NCBI GenBank assembly: GCA_036504595.1
Contig: DASXUX010000083.1
Location: 62,001 to 126,000 of the forward strand
DNA length: 64,000 bases
DNA from: DASXUX01 sp036504595
GTDB taxonomy: Bacteria; Planctomycetota; SZUA-567; H5-PLA8
Direction of reading: 5' to 3'
A program made the translations under genes and the position numbers. The notes below the pieces were generated by a model. It saw nothing but the letters and a program-made list of their open reading frames with translations, was not told where the DNA came from and did no database searches. Of the stretch, positions 48,685 to 58,607 are shown piece by piece. Within the stretch, counting starts at the first letter, position 1; each line of letters starts with the position of its first letter.

Positions 48685-51600
48685 ATGATCATTGCGCGCT
48701 TTTCACGGCTGAAGGATCACCGCGCCTCCGCGTCCGCCATTTTGCCGTTGCTCCTCTTAGTGAGCACGCTGCTCTCGGCCGCCGACCGACCCTGGACCGA
48801 AGTCCCGCCTTCGCAGTGGAAAGGCAATACGAAGGTAGACGTCGCCGGCCTGAAAGCCTGCGCCGCCGCTATCGCTTTTCCAACGAAGGATGCCGCGCCG
48901 CTGATCGCTGTAGCGCCGGCATCCGTGCCGGTGGCATCCGGACTGTACGAACTGCGCCTAACGCTGCGCCCGTCTCACGTCGCAAATATCGTGGCCTTCC
49001 ATAGCGGAGTGCGTGTCAAAGTCGCGGATACAACAGCCGCCGAGTTCCGCGGCCAGTTTTTCTCGCGGCAGCATCAGCCTGAGGTGCGCACCACATGCCT
49101 CGTCCATTCACAAGGCGGTCCGTTGCGGATCGTTGTGGAAGCGTTTACAGATGCGAAAGCCTGTGAAAAGTTCTTCACAGCCGCGGGCCTGAAAGCTGGC
49201 GGCCCGAAGTTGCCCTCGGGCCTCGATGCAAAGGAAGCGACCGAGCTTGACACCGAACTAGAACTCAAGCTGGCCCCGGAAAAAGCTGTGTATTACGTCC
49301 TCGATCGGATCGAGTTGCGCGCCGTTTCAACCAGCGGGCACGTATCCAAACTTGAGATCAACAAGATCCGCTACGCGCCCGGCGAAACGCTGAAAGGAAC
49401 GGCGACGCTTGCGGATGTTGGGGGCAAAGGCGGCGACGGCGTCCTGAATCTCTATCTTGAACATGGCGTCGCCGAACGGACCAAGATCAAAAGCCTGCCA
49501 GTAAAGCTCGCCGGCACTTCGCAGACGGTTCCGTTCGAGATTCCTCTGCCTAAGGAGGAACTCGGCTATGCGCTCGTTGCGGAATTCGTCTCCGCCGGTA
49601 GCGCCGGCCTCCGCGCCGGTGACGCGGACCGCTCCGAGGCCGCCGAGTTCTTCAACATCGCCGCTGACTTTAATCGCGTCGCCATCTTCGGCGGATACGG
49701 TGGGCAGAGCGGCACGACACGGAGCGAGCAGGCCATGCAGGATGCCGCGCGATCCGCTCGCGCAGAATACTGCAACGCCTGCGAAATGTTCGCGTGGGCC
49801 GAAGAAGACATGGTGGGCATGAGCCCCGAATCCGATTATTGGTTCTCGGGCCAGACCTGCTACCACATGAACAAACAAGGCATGCAGCAGCTTATTCGCA
49901 TCGCTCACGACCACGGCATTGCGATGGTCAGCTACGGCAAGTTCGTGATGTCCGGCTACATCGGATGGAAGACCGCGTACGACTTCCCGAACGATCACAA
50001 GAGCCAATACTGTTATCCGGTCGGAATGTGGGAAGGCATTAACAGCGTCACGCTCGACCGCTTTCGCAATAAGGAATTCGTCCCCTATGCCGACCGGCCG
50101 CATATCGAAGGCAACCGCTTCGATGTGTGGTGGCAGGATTTTCTGCCGATCAACCCGGACGCCACGCCGCGCATGTCGCGCATTGCCGCCGAGGCCGCGA
50201 TCCGCTCCATAGACATGTTCGGCTGGGACGGCATTCGCTGGGACGGCCAGATGCGCGGCGGCGGCCCATGCGGCGGGTCCGGCGGCGACTTTAGCCTGGA
50301 AGCCTCCCGTCGCACACAGACGCTCGTGCGATACTTCAAAGAGATCGTCGCCTCCAAGCACCCGAATTTCCGGCACGGCTACAACTATCTACTGATTCAA
50401 GACAAGCCGTCGTACGACTGGGCGTTTGAAGATTACGAACTGGACGAACTCTGCCGCGGCGGCGGCCTGCTGATGAACGAGTCGATCGGCAACGCATCCG
50501 CCGGCCGCACCTTTGAAAACATCGCGCAGAACCTGCAGGTCGAAGGCGACCTATGCCGCGAACGCGGCGGCTATTTCCTCGGCATCAGCTACGCAAAATC
50601 CCCACGCGATCTGCTCATCGAAGGCGCCCTCTGGTCCGCCGCCGGCGCGCGTTATTACGGCGGGGTCAGCAAATGCTTCGAAGCCAAGCGCTACTGCACG
50701 CGTTTCTCACAATACAGCTTCGACGAAAGACTCCGCCGCCTGACAACGCCAGAAAAAGTACTCGCGCCTCAAGCCGAAACGTCACTATGGTGGCAACCGT
50801 TTGTGTATGAGACGCCGCTCGAAAACGGCGAACGCCAGCTTGTGGTGAACCTGTTGAACATTCCGAGAACTGCCAGACGTCCGAAGGATGAGAACGCTCC
50901 ACCGGAATGGGAGATGCCCGCCGGTTCGGCTCCAACGACTTTCGCGCTGACGCTGCCCAATGGCTTGCGCGCCGCAGCCGTGAACTTGATCGATCCCTGT
51001 ACGCTCGCCGTCACACCCGTCGCGCTCAAAGATAATCGCTTCGAAGTCCCGCCGGTGCCGATCTGGTCGGTCGCCGTGATTGACCTCGCCGTGGAAGCCA
51101 ACGCTCCTTCGCTGGCGTCTCTCTTCGGCCCGCCAAAGACGTTCGGTGTCCCGCGGCCGAACTTGAAGACGGAGCGCAAGACTGAACTGGTCTTGGACAT
51201 CAAGAAGGACGTTTACGAAGTGAACAAAGACATGTCGGCGCTCGCGCCAGACAACAGCGGCAAGCAGCAGGAAGAACAGGCGGCTCTCGACGCGCTGCCG
51301 TGGGAGGAACGCAATGCGCGCATCCTCAAGCTCCGCGAACAAAACACCCGCGAGAAGATGACCGAGAACTGGTGGAAAGGCGGCTCGCTCCCGGAAGACC
51401 TGAAACTCCAGCAGCGCAAGTTCGATTTCGGCAATCTCGCGCCAATCCGCAACGGCCGCGTCGATATTTTTCACGCGCGCGGCGCGATGGATTACCGCCT
51501 GCGCGTTCCCACCGCCGTCGCCGCGCTCGATCGCTTCTCATTTCACGACTCGCCGCTGATGGGCGGCTTCCGCGCTGGCGGCGGCCACTGGTTGCTGGAC

Positions 51601-53226
51601 GGAGTGCCGTGGTTGCGCTATCCCGAATTCGACATCCTCGTTTTCACCGGCATTCCGCACTGCGCGATCGGCGCCGAGAACTCCTACGCGCTGGTGGAGT
51701 ACGTGAAGGCCGGCGGCGCGGCGCTCTTCACGGGCGGGGAATACGCATTCGGCAAAGGCGGCTACAACTATACCGTGCTCGAACGCGAATTGCTGCCGGT
51801 GCTCTGCGTTGAAAACGTAGACACGCGTTACTCGCAAACCCCTCTGCCCCTTGAAGCCGGTCCCGACTTCGGCGAACTCAATGCGAAGGTGGACTTCGCC
51901 GCCAAACCGTCGTTTTGGGTGTGGAATCAGGTCGGCCTGAAAGTGGCGCAGGCTGTCCAGCCTGCGGACGCAAAGGTCAAAGTTTTCCTGAAGTCCGGCG
52001 ACCGCCCCATTCTCGTTGGCTGGCAAGTAGCCAAAGGTCGCGTGGCGTGCTTCCTCGTCGATCATCGCGGCAAGTCAGAGAAAGACGTGACCGCCTTCTT
52101 CGATTGGCCCGACTGGCCGGTGCTGCTGCGCTCCGTCTTGACCTGGCTCGCCCCGGATGCGTTGTCAACCCAGAACGCAGCCGCGCCAGCACTCTCCGCA
52201 GCCGAAGCCAAGAAGATCCTGGATCAACTCGAGGGCGACAACATGGAGGACGCCGCCGCGGGTCTCGAGAAAGACGCGCCGTCGTCGCGACCCAAGAGCG
52301 GCGATTCCCTGAAGAAGCGTGTTGCGCTGATCCAGCGCGCGATTCAATGCGGCAGCAAGGAAATCGCCGGCCCGCTGGCCGAACAACTAGCCACCTGCGG
52401 CGCTCTGCCTCAGGATCTGAGCTGGTCCATCATCGATTTCCTGCGTGCGCAGAAACCTGCAAACCTGGCCGAAATCGCGCGCCGGTGCCTGGCCTCAAAG
52501 GAAAGCCCCGTACGTGGCTCTGGAGCGCAACTTCTGGCACTGATGGGTGACGCTGACTTCGCCAAAGAGATCACCGCGCCGGCTGGCGTCCTGGAAACGA
52601 ACCCACAAGGCTACGCGCGCGATCTAGTGCTCGCGCTGGTGCAGTACGCCAAGCCCGATCTTGTCGAAGAAGGCCGCAAGCGTGTGCAAGCCTGGAATGC
52701 TCGCGAACACGATGTCATGCAGAAGTGGACCGGCGGCAAAGGCTTTTCTCTCGCCGCGCCCGAACATCCGTGCCTCGACGCCGAGGCGCTTTTCCAGCGC
52801 GTTGCATGGCTGGCATACCTGACCCGCCACGATCCGAAGACTTTCGGCGCGCAGTTCGCGCGGCAGTGGGTCATGACCGCGCAGTACCAGGATTACTGCG
52901 ACCGCAGTGCGCGCAATCTGTATAGTGACCACATGACCGCAGCCGACAGAAAACGCGCCGAGATCAAAGGCCAGGAATGGCAGCGGTTCCGAGCGTATTT
53001 CGGCCGCCTGAGAGAACTCACGCGCTCGGACGCCGAAGCGCTCGTAAAGCAGTCCCCGGAATTGGCCGCGGAAGGTTTCTGTCAGGCGCACTTCACGCTC
53101 GAATTCCGCACCTGCATGAATCTGCTTGGAAGCTTCGACCGCGCCGCTACCGCTGGCATTCTCGAGAAGCTGAAGAAAGCCGAGAACGCCGATCTGTCTG
53201 AGTTCGCAGGAGTACGAGCCAAATAG
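48685..53226 (+). CDS. Very large secreted glycoside-hydrolase-like protein
   Basis: 1513 residues with a signal peptide (about 1-33). Beta-sandwich modules (about 60-330) precede a TIM-barrel-like region (about 335-720) with WAEEDMVGMSPESDYWFSG, a candidate acid pair WDGIRWDGQ (Asp520), and VSKCFEAKRYC. A class-I-amidotransferase-like domain (about 975-1130; FDILVFTGIPHCAIG, GGAALFTGGEYAFG) follows, then a helical C-terminus (about 1165-1513) with HEAT-like periodicity. At least three GC-rich palindromes lie in frame (about 76-86, 305-312, 1087-1095). ATG 48685 has GCGAGGA upstream. Likely an extracellular glycan-active protein; the exact family is not recognised. Confidence 0.82.
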   Translation: MIIARFSRLKDHRASASAILPLLLLVSTLLSAADRPWTEVPPSQWKGNTKVDVAGLKACAAAIAFPTKDAAPLIAVAPASVPVASGLYELRLTLRPSHVANIVAFHSGVRVKVADTTAAEFRGQFFSRQHQPEVRTTCLVHSQGGPLRIVVEAFTDAKACEKFFTAAGLKAGGPKLPSGLDAKEATELDTELELKLAPEKAVYYVLDRIELRAVSTSGHVSKLEINKIRYAPGETLKGTATLADVGGKGGDGVLNLYLEHGVAERTKIKSLPVKLAGTSQTVPFEIPLPKEELGYALVAEFVSAGSAGLRAGDADRSEAAEFFNIAADFNRVAIFGGYGGQSGTTRSEQAMQDAARSARAEYCNACEMFAWAEEDMVGMSPESDYWFSGQTCYHMNKQGMQQLIRIAHDHGIAMVSYGKFVMSGYIGWKTAYDFPNDHKSQYCYPVGMWEGINSVTLDRFRNKEFVPYADRPHIEGNRFDVWWQDFLPINPDATPRMSRIAAEAAIRSIDMFGWDGIRWDGQMRGGGPCGGSGGDFSLEASRRTQTLVRYFKEIVASKHPNFRHGYNYLLIQDKPSYDWAFEDYELDELCRGGGLLMNESIGNASAGRTFENIAQNLQVEGDLCRERGGYFLGISYAKSPRDLLIEGALWSAAGARYYGGVSKCFEAKRYCTRFSQYSFDERLRRLTTPEKVLAPQAETSLWWQPFVYETPLENGERQLVVNLLNIPRTARRPKDENAPPEWEMPAGSAPTTFALTLPNGLRAAAVNLIDPCTLAVTPVALKDNRFEVPPVPIWSVAVIDLAVEANAPSLASLFGPPKTFGVPRPNLKTERKTELVLDIKKDVYEVNKDMSALAPDNSGKQQEEQAALDALPWEERNARILKLREQNTREKMTENWWKGGSLPEDLKLQQRKFDFGNLAPIRNGRVDIFHARGAMDYRLRVPTAVAALDRFSFHDSPLMGGFRAGGGHWLLDGVPWLRYPEFDILVFTGIPHCAIGAENSYALVEYVKAGGAALFTGGEYAFGKGGYNYTVLERELLPVLCVENVDTRYSQTPLPLEAGPDFGELNAKVDFAAKPSFWVWNQVGLKVAQAVQPADAKVKVFLKSGDRPILVGWQVAKGRVACFLVDHRGKSEKDVTAFFDWPDWPVLLRSVLTWLAPDALSTQNAAAPALSAAEAKKILDQLEGDNMEDAAAGLEKDAPSSRPKSGDSLKKRVALIQRAIQCGSKEIAGPLAEQLATCGALPQDLSWSIIDFLRAQKPANLAEIARRCLASKESPVRGSGAQLLALMGDADFAKEITAPAGVLETNPQGYARDLVLALVQYAKPDLVEEGRKRVQAWNAREHDVMQKWTGGKGFSLAAPEHPCLDAEALFQRVAWLAYLTRHDPKTFGAQFARQWVMTAQYQDYCDRSARNLYSDHMTAADRKRAEIKGQEWQRFRAYFGRLRELTRSDAEALVKQSPELAAEGFCQAHFTLEFRTCMNLLGSFDRAATAGILEKLKKAENADLSEFAGVRAK
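48910..48942. repeat. In-frame palindromic element (VAPASVPVASG)
   Basis: 'gtagcgccggcatccgtgcc' matches the 18280 element with one change and is read in the same frame (APASVP). Confidence 0.8.
49598..49620. repeat. In-frame palindromic element (GSAGLRAG)
   Basis: 'gtagcgccggcctccgcgcc' is again the same core but read in a different frame (GSAGLRAG instead of APASVPAG). Confidence 0.8.
51943..51969. repeat. In-frame palindrome (VAQAVQPAD)
   Basis: GCAGGCTG-tc-CAGCCTGC is a perfect 8-bp inverted repeat (51948-51965) in the amidotransferase-like region of the giant gene. It is a different repeat type from the APASVP family. Confidence 0.7.
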
Positions 53227-53235
53227 GCCGTGCTT

Positions 53236-53280
53236 TGCCGTAGACTCGGGACTCCAGACTCTTAGACTCCAGGCTCAATC
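53236..53280. repeat. Word repeat (gactccagactcttagactc)
   Basis: Three 'actc(c)aga' phrases lie between two tandem genes. The vocabulary matches the perfect hairpin at 63830 and the repeat at 492. Confidence 0.75.
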
Positions 53281-53295
53281 TCAGGAGGGTATCGC

Positions 53296-56223
53296 ATGTC
53301 TCGCTCGGCTCTCGCGATCGCTGCCGTATTCATTGTCGTCACGCTACACGCGGCCGATAATCCGCTGCTGCTTGAGGAAAACATGCAGGTGTTGAAGTGC
53401 AAGAAGCCAGACGACAAGTTCCGCATTCTCAGCGCCAGCGCGCCGGGCGGGTTGTTCCTGGACGGCGAAAAGGCTGCGCTCAAACTCGCCATCGCGAAGT
53501 CCGACGGCGAGCTGGCGATTGAGATCCAGGAAATCACCACGCGCGATCCTGAAGCTCGCACCAAAGGCGGCCTGACCGACACCAGCGGATACGCCCCACT
53601 TATTGCGCTCGAAGGTCAGCCTGTGCGCGTGCCGATCAAGCCCGCAGTTACAGATAAACCTGAATCCGAAATCGAGATCGCCGACCTCCCCTTGCCGGCC
53701 CGCTTCGGAAATTACGCGCTGATTCTTGTTCACGCCGCCGAACGTCAGTTTCTCGGCACACTCTCACGCCTGCCGAAGCCGCGCGAAAACGCGATGCTCG
53801 AAAACGTCCCGGTCTTCGGCGAAGGCCAGTTCATGAACGGCAACATCGAAGAGAGAGCGCAGATCTTCGCGCGCATGGGAATCCGCGGTTGGCGTTCGGA
53901 ACTTTCCTGGTCCGAAGACGCCAAAGGCGTGTACCAATGGGAGAACCTCGACAAACTGTTTGGCGCCGCGGAGAAGGCCGGCTGCAAAATCATGGTCACA
54001 CTCGGCGGCCATCACGGACACTTGCGGCCTTTCGTCGAACCCGTCCCGGCTGTCGGCTGGAAACCAGGCTCCGGCGGATACGGTGGCACGGGCGACTGGG
54101 TCTGCGCGCCCGACCAGTATGAACGTTACGGTAAGTGGATCACCGCGTTTTGCGAGCGCTACTGGAAGGACGGCAAGGGTCCGCTGTGGGGCATCGACAA
54201 CTACAATGAGCCCTGGGAGGGTGGGGGCATCTCTGGCTGGGCTCGGGACTGCCGCGAATACCGCAAACTGCAGAAGGTCATTGCCACCTCCGCGCACAAG
54301 GTCTCCAAAGACATCCGCATGCTCGCCGCCAGTTCGATCATGAACACCGAAGACAAGCTCTACAGCGACGGCAGCAACGAGTTCGATCAGTACGTGGACA
54401 TCTTCACCGATCACTACGTCGTGCCGGCGATGTGCTACGGCCCGCTCGTCGCGGCCGCTCACGGCAAGGAGTCCATGGAAACCGAAACGTGGATCGTCAA
54501 CGCCGAGTACATGCTGCCGATGGTCGTCAGCCAGTTCATGGCTTGCGGCCAGACCCGCATCGCTCCCTGGCACCCGCGCGTGCTGTTCGACGATCTGCAC
54601 AAGCGCCTGATCCCGGCTCCGGTAGTCACCGCGACGGCTGCGTTCAACTATTTCGTAACTGGAAAACGTTTCGAAAAATTCGTGTTCCTGAATCACCTGC
54701 CGTGGGTTTTCCAGTTCGGAAAGGACAACGACCCGGAAGCCCTGCTGGTGATGTTCGGCCGCTTGCTGATGGCTTGGGGCAGCGTGCGCGAACGCCCGAT
54801 GGCGCAGGTCGAGGAACAGCCCGGCGGCACATTGACCATCGACAACGCCGACGGCCTGCTGCAGTTCTTCGATCTGGCCGGCAACCCGCAATACCTCGGC
54901 GAAAAGCAGGTTAAGATTCCCATGTCCATTCTGCCGACCTACATCCGCTGCGCCAAAGGCGCCGCCGCGGCCGCTGAACGCATCAAAGCCGCGAAACTGG
55001 AAGGCAAACGTCCCGTCGAGATTCTGCCGCACGATTTCTCCGCTCCGGTTGCAGCCGACGTATCACTGCGCACCGGCGTGCACAATTGTTTGAATCGCGC
55101 GATCAAGGGAACGCTGACGGTTACTGCGCCAGAAGGTCTGATGCTGGCTTCCACGGAGCAAAGCGTGGAACTTGCGGCCGGAGAGACGAAGGATCTGGTC
55201 TTCAAGATCGCCAAGGCCACTCGGAACGCCAGCAACGCATACCCGTTCAGCTTCAAGTTCGCCAGCGATGCGGGAGACGCTGAGTACAAGGAGGTCCTGA
55301 ACGCCGCGATCATCTGCAAAGGCACCAAGCAGATCGATGGCAACCTCGACGATTGGAAAGACGTGCCGGGCGTGACCGTCTGGTCCGATTCGGCGAAGAT
55401 CGACCCGACCGAACTCATGCGCCGGCCGTGGCTGGCGGTGGCAGAAGCCAAGCCCGAAGTCACTGCTGCCGAATTCAAGCTCGCCTGGGACGAAGACAAT
55501 CTTTACCTCGCCGCGCGGGTACAGACGCCCGCGCCCAACCTGGACATGCCCTCGTTCGCTCAGCGCAACGAAGACAGCTACTTCCACTCCGCGGCGTCGG
55601 ACGAAATCTCGCCGTACAAGGAATTTCTGTCAACCCAGAAAGGTCTCGACGGCAAGACGCTGAAGGAAGCTGGCCGCAGCTTCGCCGAAGTTCCGTACGT
55701 GTACTGCAAGGCGCCTGAGGGGTCCATCCCCTTCCGCCGCGACCGCATTCACTTCGCACTGGATGTTACCGACGACTGGCACGACATGAAACCTGACACG
55801 GACCGCGTGCCACTGGGTTTCCACGGCTACCCGGATTCCGACTACGAGTACTCCGTCTATCCATTCGCCGGCGGGAATTGCGAAATGTGGCGCCACTTGG
55901 CGCCCGGCGTACCGCGCATCAACGACTTTCCGCGCCAAGTCCGCGGCAAGGTCACGACCGGCCTGGTGCCCGGTTCAAAGTGCGTGCTCAAAGTCGATGG
56001 CAAGACGCTCATCTACGAAGTTGCGATCCCGAAATCGGAACTCTCAACATTGAAGCTTGCTGCCGGCACGACCGTAGGTCTGATGTTGCGCGCAGCCACG
56101 AGCAAAGGAGTCAACGCCGACTACGGCAATGATAAAGCCGTCACGCGCATCAACGGGCTGACGTTACATCCGTATTGGGAACGAAAATCAAACTGTGGAG
56201 TGCGTTGGACGCTGGTGCCGTGA
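53296..56223 (+). CDS. Secreted clan-A glycoside hydrolase with CBM9-like domain
   Basis: 975 residues. Signal peptide (1-18), N-terminal beta domain (about 25-170), and a (beta/alpha)8 catalytic region (about 180-500). The segment GIRGWRSELSWSEDAKGVYQWENLD is typical of GH39/GH5-like enzymes. DNYNEPWEG contains the expected acid/base Glu305 (N-E-P), and ETETWIVNAEY (about 396-406) carries candidate nucleophile glutamates. Residues about 680-975 are CBM9-like (IDGNLDDWKDVPG...LAWDEDNLYLAARVQ). ATG 53296 follows CAGGAGGG. A retaining beta-glycosidase acting outside the cytoplasm is likely; the substrate is unknown. Confidence 0.87.
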   Translation: MSRSALAIAAVFIVVTLHAADNPLLLEENMQVLKCKKPDDKFRILSASAPGGLFLDGEKAALKLAIAKSDGELAIEIQEITTRDPEARTKGGLTDTSGYAPLIALEGQPVRVPIKPAVTDKPESEIEIADLPLPARFGNYALILVHAAERQFLGTLSRLPKPRENAMLENVPVFGEGQFMNGNIEERAQIFARMGIRGWRSELSWSEDAKGVYQWENLDKLFGAAEKAGCKIMVTLGGHHGHLRPFVEPVPAVGWKPGSGGYGGTGDWVCAPDQYERYGKWITAFCERYWKDGKGPLWGIDNYNEPWEGGGISGWARDCREYRKLQKVIATSAHKVSKDIRMLAASSIMNTEDKLYSDGSNEFDQYVDIFTDHYVVPAMCYGPLVAAAHGKESMETETWIVNAEYMLPMVVSQFMACGQTRIAPWHPRVLFDDLHKRLIPAPVVTATAAFNYFVTGKRFEKFVFLNHLPWVFQFGKDNDPEALLVMFGRLLMAWGSVRERPMAQVEEQPGGTLTIDNADGLLQFFDLAGNPQYLGEKQVKIPMSILPTYIRCAKGAAAAAERIKAAKLEGKRPVEILPHDFSAPVAADVSLRTGVHNCLNRAIKGTLTVTAPEGLMLASTEQSVELAAGETKDLVFKIAKATRNASNAYPFSFKFASDAGDAEYKEVLNAAIICKGTKQIDGNLDDWKDVPGVTVWSDSAKIDPTELMRRPWLAVAEAKPEVTAAEFKLAWDEDNLYLAARVQTPAPNLDMPSFAQRNEDSYFHSAASDEISPYKEFLSTQKGLDGKTLKEAGRSFAEVPYVYCKAPEGSIPFRRDRIHFALDVTDDWHDMKPDTDRVPLGFHGYPDSDYEYSVYPFAGGNCEMWRHLAPGVPRINDFPRQVRGKVTTGLVPGSKCVLKVDGKTLIYEVAIPKSELSTLKLAAGTTVGLMLRAATSKGVNADYGNDKAVTRINGLTLHPYWERKSNCGVRWTLVP

Positions 56224-56293
56224 ACCCTGAATTTAGCTTGTCAGAACAGCGTTCTAAGTTAGCATCCCCAGCAAACCCGTGGAGGTCTTGAAT

Positions 56294-57403
56294 ATGCCTG
56301 CAATTCTGATTGCACCGAGAAAATACGTCCAAGGCCGCAACGTTCTCAGCGAAATTGGAACGTACCTGAAGCTGCTGGGCAAACGTCCGCTGCTGCTGTG
56401 GGATTCGCGCGTGAAGGCTCTGGTCGGCGACCGCATTCTCTTAAGCGTTAAGAACGCCGGACTCGAACTCATCGACGTTGATTTCCGCGGCGACTCGACG
56501 AAAGGAGAAGCCGAACGCGTCGCGCAGATCGCTCGCGAACGCAGCGCGGATATTGCTGTGGGCATCGGCGGCGGCAAGGCGCTCGACACGGCCAAGGCCG
56601 CCGCTGCTTCGACGGGCATCAAGATGGTGACCGTGCCGACAATCGCCTCCAACGATTCGCCGACAAGTTCGTACACAGTCTGGTACGACGAAAAAGGCAA
56701 CTGCATGGGATTCGAAAGCTGGGGCCGCAATCCGGACCTGGTGCTTGTCGATAGTCAAGTCATCGCCGATGCGCCCGTTCGGCCCTTTGTTGCCGGAATG
56801 GGCGACGCGCTGGCGACATGGCTGGAAGCTGAGGCCTGCTACAAGGCTCGCGGCGGAAACCTCGCCGGCGGCCAGGCGACCATGGCATCGCTCGCGATCG
56901 CTCGACTGTGCTACGACACACTGCTGGAGCACGGCGTGGAAGCCAAGCGCGCGATTGAACAGCATGTCGTCACTGCGGCAGTCGAAAAATGCATTGAGGC
57001 GAACGTGTTGCTGTCCGGACTAGGTTTTGAGAGTGGCGGCGTTTCGACCGCTCACATGATCGCCAACTGCCTGCCGTCCTTCCCGGAGTGCCACGGCCTA
57101 ATGCACGGCGAGGAAGTCGGCTTCGGCATCATCAGCCAGTTGTGCCTCGACGAAGACATGACCACCGAGCAGAAGAACAAGGTGGTGGACTTCGAAATCG
57201 CGATTGGCCTGCCCGTCACGTTCGCGGACATCAAGCTGGACGGCGTCACGCGCGAAAAGCTCAAGAAGATCGGAGACATCTGCGGCGGCCCGGGTTCGCT
57301 CTGCGAAAACCATCCGTTCAAAGTAACCTCAGACGATGTTGTCGCGGCAATGGTCGCAGCCGACGGCCTCGGCAAGGCGCGCAAGAAGCTAGTCAAAAGC
57401 TGA
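56294..57403 (+). CDS. gldA: Glycerol dehydrogenase-like iron-containing alcohol dehydrogenase
   Basis: 369 residues, the usual size of glycerol dehydrogenase. GIGGGKALDTAKA (about 95-107) is the NAD-binding signature. The metal ligands are at the expected places: Asp171 (GMGDALATW), His254 (STAHMIAN) and His271 (LMHGEEV), close to the positions in E. coli GldA. It should interconvert a polyol such as glycerol and its ketone with NAD in the cytoplasm. ATG 56294 follows GTGGAGG. It is the first gene of a rightward polyol-type group with URO-D, FGGY kinase and GlpD-like genes. Whether glycerol or another polyol is the substrate cannot be decided. Confidence 0.88.
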   Translation: MPAILIAPRKYVQGRNVLSEIGTYLKLLGKRPLLLWDSRVKALVGDRILLSVKNAGLELIDVDFRGDSTKGEAERVAQIARERSADIAVGIGGGKALDTAKAAAASTGIKMVTVPTIASNDSPTSSYTVWYDEKGNCMGFESWGRNPDLVLVDSQVIADAPVRPFVAGMGDALATWLEAEACYKARGGNLAGGQATMASLAIARLCYDTLLEHGVEAKRAIEQHVVTAAVEKCIEANVLLSGLGFESGGVSTAHMIANCLPSFPECHGLMHGEEVGFGIISQLCLDEDMTTEQKNKVVDFEIAIGLPVTFADIKLDGVTREKLKKIGDICGGPGSLCENHPFKVTSDDVVAAMVAADGLGKARKKLVKS

Positions 57404-57413
57404 ATGTAAAGGA

Positions 57414-57498
57414 GGGTATGGGGTATGGGGTAGAGGGCATAGGGGCGGATGGTGATGGCGCTTTTGCAGCCACGCCCGATACCCCATGCCCCATACCC
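57414..57498. repeat. Inverted word repeat (gggtatggggtatggggta)
   Basis: GGGTATGGGGTATGGGGTA (57414-57432) pairs with 57480-57498 with one mismatch in 19. It is a sister of the repeat at 20993 and lies 19 bases before the next start codon. Confidence 0.9.
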
Positions 57499-57516
57499 GA
57501 TACCCCGCCGTTCATT

Positions 57517-58590
57517 ATGGTTGAAATGACCTCTCAGCAACGCGTAATCGCCGCACTGAAGCGTGAACAACCCGACCGCATCCCGCACTTTGAGTGGGCT
57601 GTGGATCGCAAGGTGCGCGAAGTGCTTTGTCCCGGCTGTTCGTACGAGGAATTCGTCGTGCGAATGGAATGGGACGCGATCCTGACCGCACCAGACTTCA
57701 GGAAGGAACAGGTCGGCCCGGACTTGTGGAAGAACGAGTGGGGCATCACGCGGCGTTACACCGGCGAAGAGGACACTTTCCCGATTTCCGGTCCGATCAA
57801 GACGATGGAAGACTTCAAGCGCTACACGCCGCCCGATCCGCACGCGGCGCATCGCTACAAAAGCCTGGACGCCTGCGTGCAGCAGTTCAAAGGCAAGAAG
57901 GCCATCGGCGTGCATTTGAACGACGTGTTTTCGGTGCCGCGTTACCTGATGGGCTTCACGGAGTTGATGGAGGCATTCTTCGATCAGCCGGAATTGGTGG
58001 ACGAGTTGGTTGAGCTCTCCGTGAACGTGAACATCGAAATGGCTAAGGAAGTCGCTAAACGCGGAGCAGACTTCGTTTTCACCGGCGACGATTACGCAGC
58101 GACAAAGCAGCCGTTCATGTCGCCGAGCATGTTCAAGCGCTTCATGCATCCGGGGCTCAAGCGCGTGATGCAGGGTTTCAAGGACCAAGGCTTGCTGGTC
58201 ATCAAGCACTGCGACGGCCAGATCTGGCCGATCATCGACATGATGCTCGAAGCGCCCTTCGATTGTCTTGATCCGATCGATCCGGTCGCGGGCATGGATA
58301 TCGGGGAGGTAAAGAAAAAGTTCGGCCACCGCGTCGCTCTGAAAGGCAACGTGAACTGCGCCGAAACCCTGACCTTCGGTTCCATCAGCGATGTGATTGC
58401 CGAAACCAAGCAGGTCATCGCGAAGGCTGCGCCCGGCGGCGGCTTCATTCTCTCGTCAGGCAATTCGATTCATTCCTCTGTGAAGCCCGAGAACTACCTT
58501 GGGATGCTGCACACGCTGCGCATGTACGGGCGCTACCCGCTGAATTTGGAACATTGGGCCGGGAAAACCACTGACGGTTTTTGGGCGTAA
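57517..58590 (+). CDS. Uroporphyrinogen decarboxylase (URO-D) superfamily protein
   Basis: 357 residues in the URO-D fold (QQRVIAALKREQPDRIPHFEWA at the start). It is more like the catabolic/methyltransferase branch than the haem enzyme HemE: the FTGDDYA and VIKHCDGQIWP segments (His and Cys as possible zinc ligands) are present, while HemE's N-terminal arginine signature is absent. ATG 57517 is used; ATG 57526 is an alternative. No clear ribosome-binding site is present because the upstream bases are the repeat. Its place between polyol dehydrogenase and kinase genes suggests a role in that pathway, for example demethylation of a methylated polyol or sugar (inference). Confidence 0.87.
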   Translation: MVEMTSQQRVIAALKREQPDRIPHFEWAVDRKVREVLCPGCSYEEFVVRMEWDAILTAPDFRKEQVGPDLWKNEWGITRRYTGEEDTFPISGPIKTMEDFKRYTPPDPHAAHRYKSLDACVQQFKGKKAIGVHLNDVFSVPRYLMGFTELMEAFFDQPELVDELVELSVNVNIEMAKEVAKRGADFVFTGDDYAATKQPFMSPSMFKRFMHPGLKRVMQGFKDQGLLVIKHCDGQIWPIIDMMLEAPFDCLDPIDPVAGMDIGEVKKKFGHRVALKGNVNCAETLTFGSISDVIAETKQVIAKAAPGGGFILSSGNSIHSSVKPENYLGMLHTLRMYGRYPLNLEHWAGKTTDGFWA

Positions 58591-58607
58591 TTTCTTAGGA
58601 GATCGCC

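Noticed and set aside
55628..55660. A further repeat family (gtcaacccagaa, also at 52166)
   Set aside because: Shared wording is only about 12 bases and could be chance; not enough to call an element.
57517..58590. Calling the URO-D protein hemE
   Set aside because: The N-terminal arginine signature of HemE is missing and the context is a polyol gene group, not haem synthesis.
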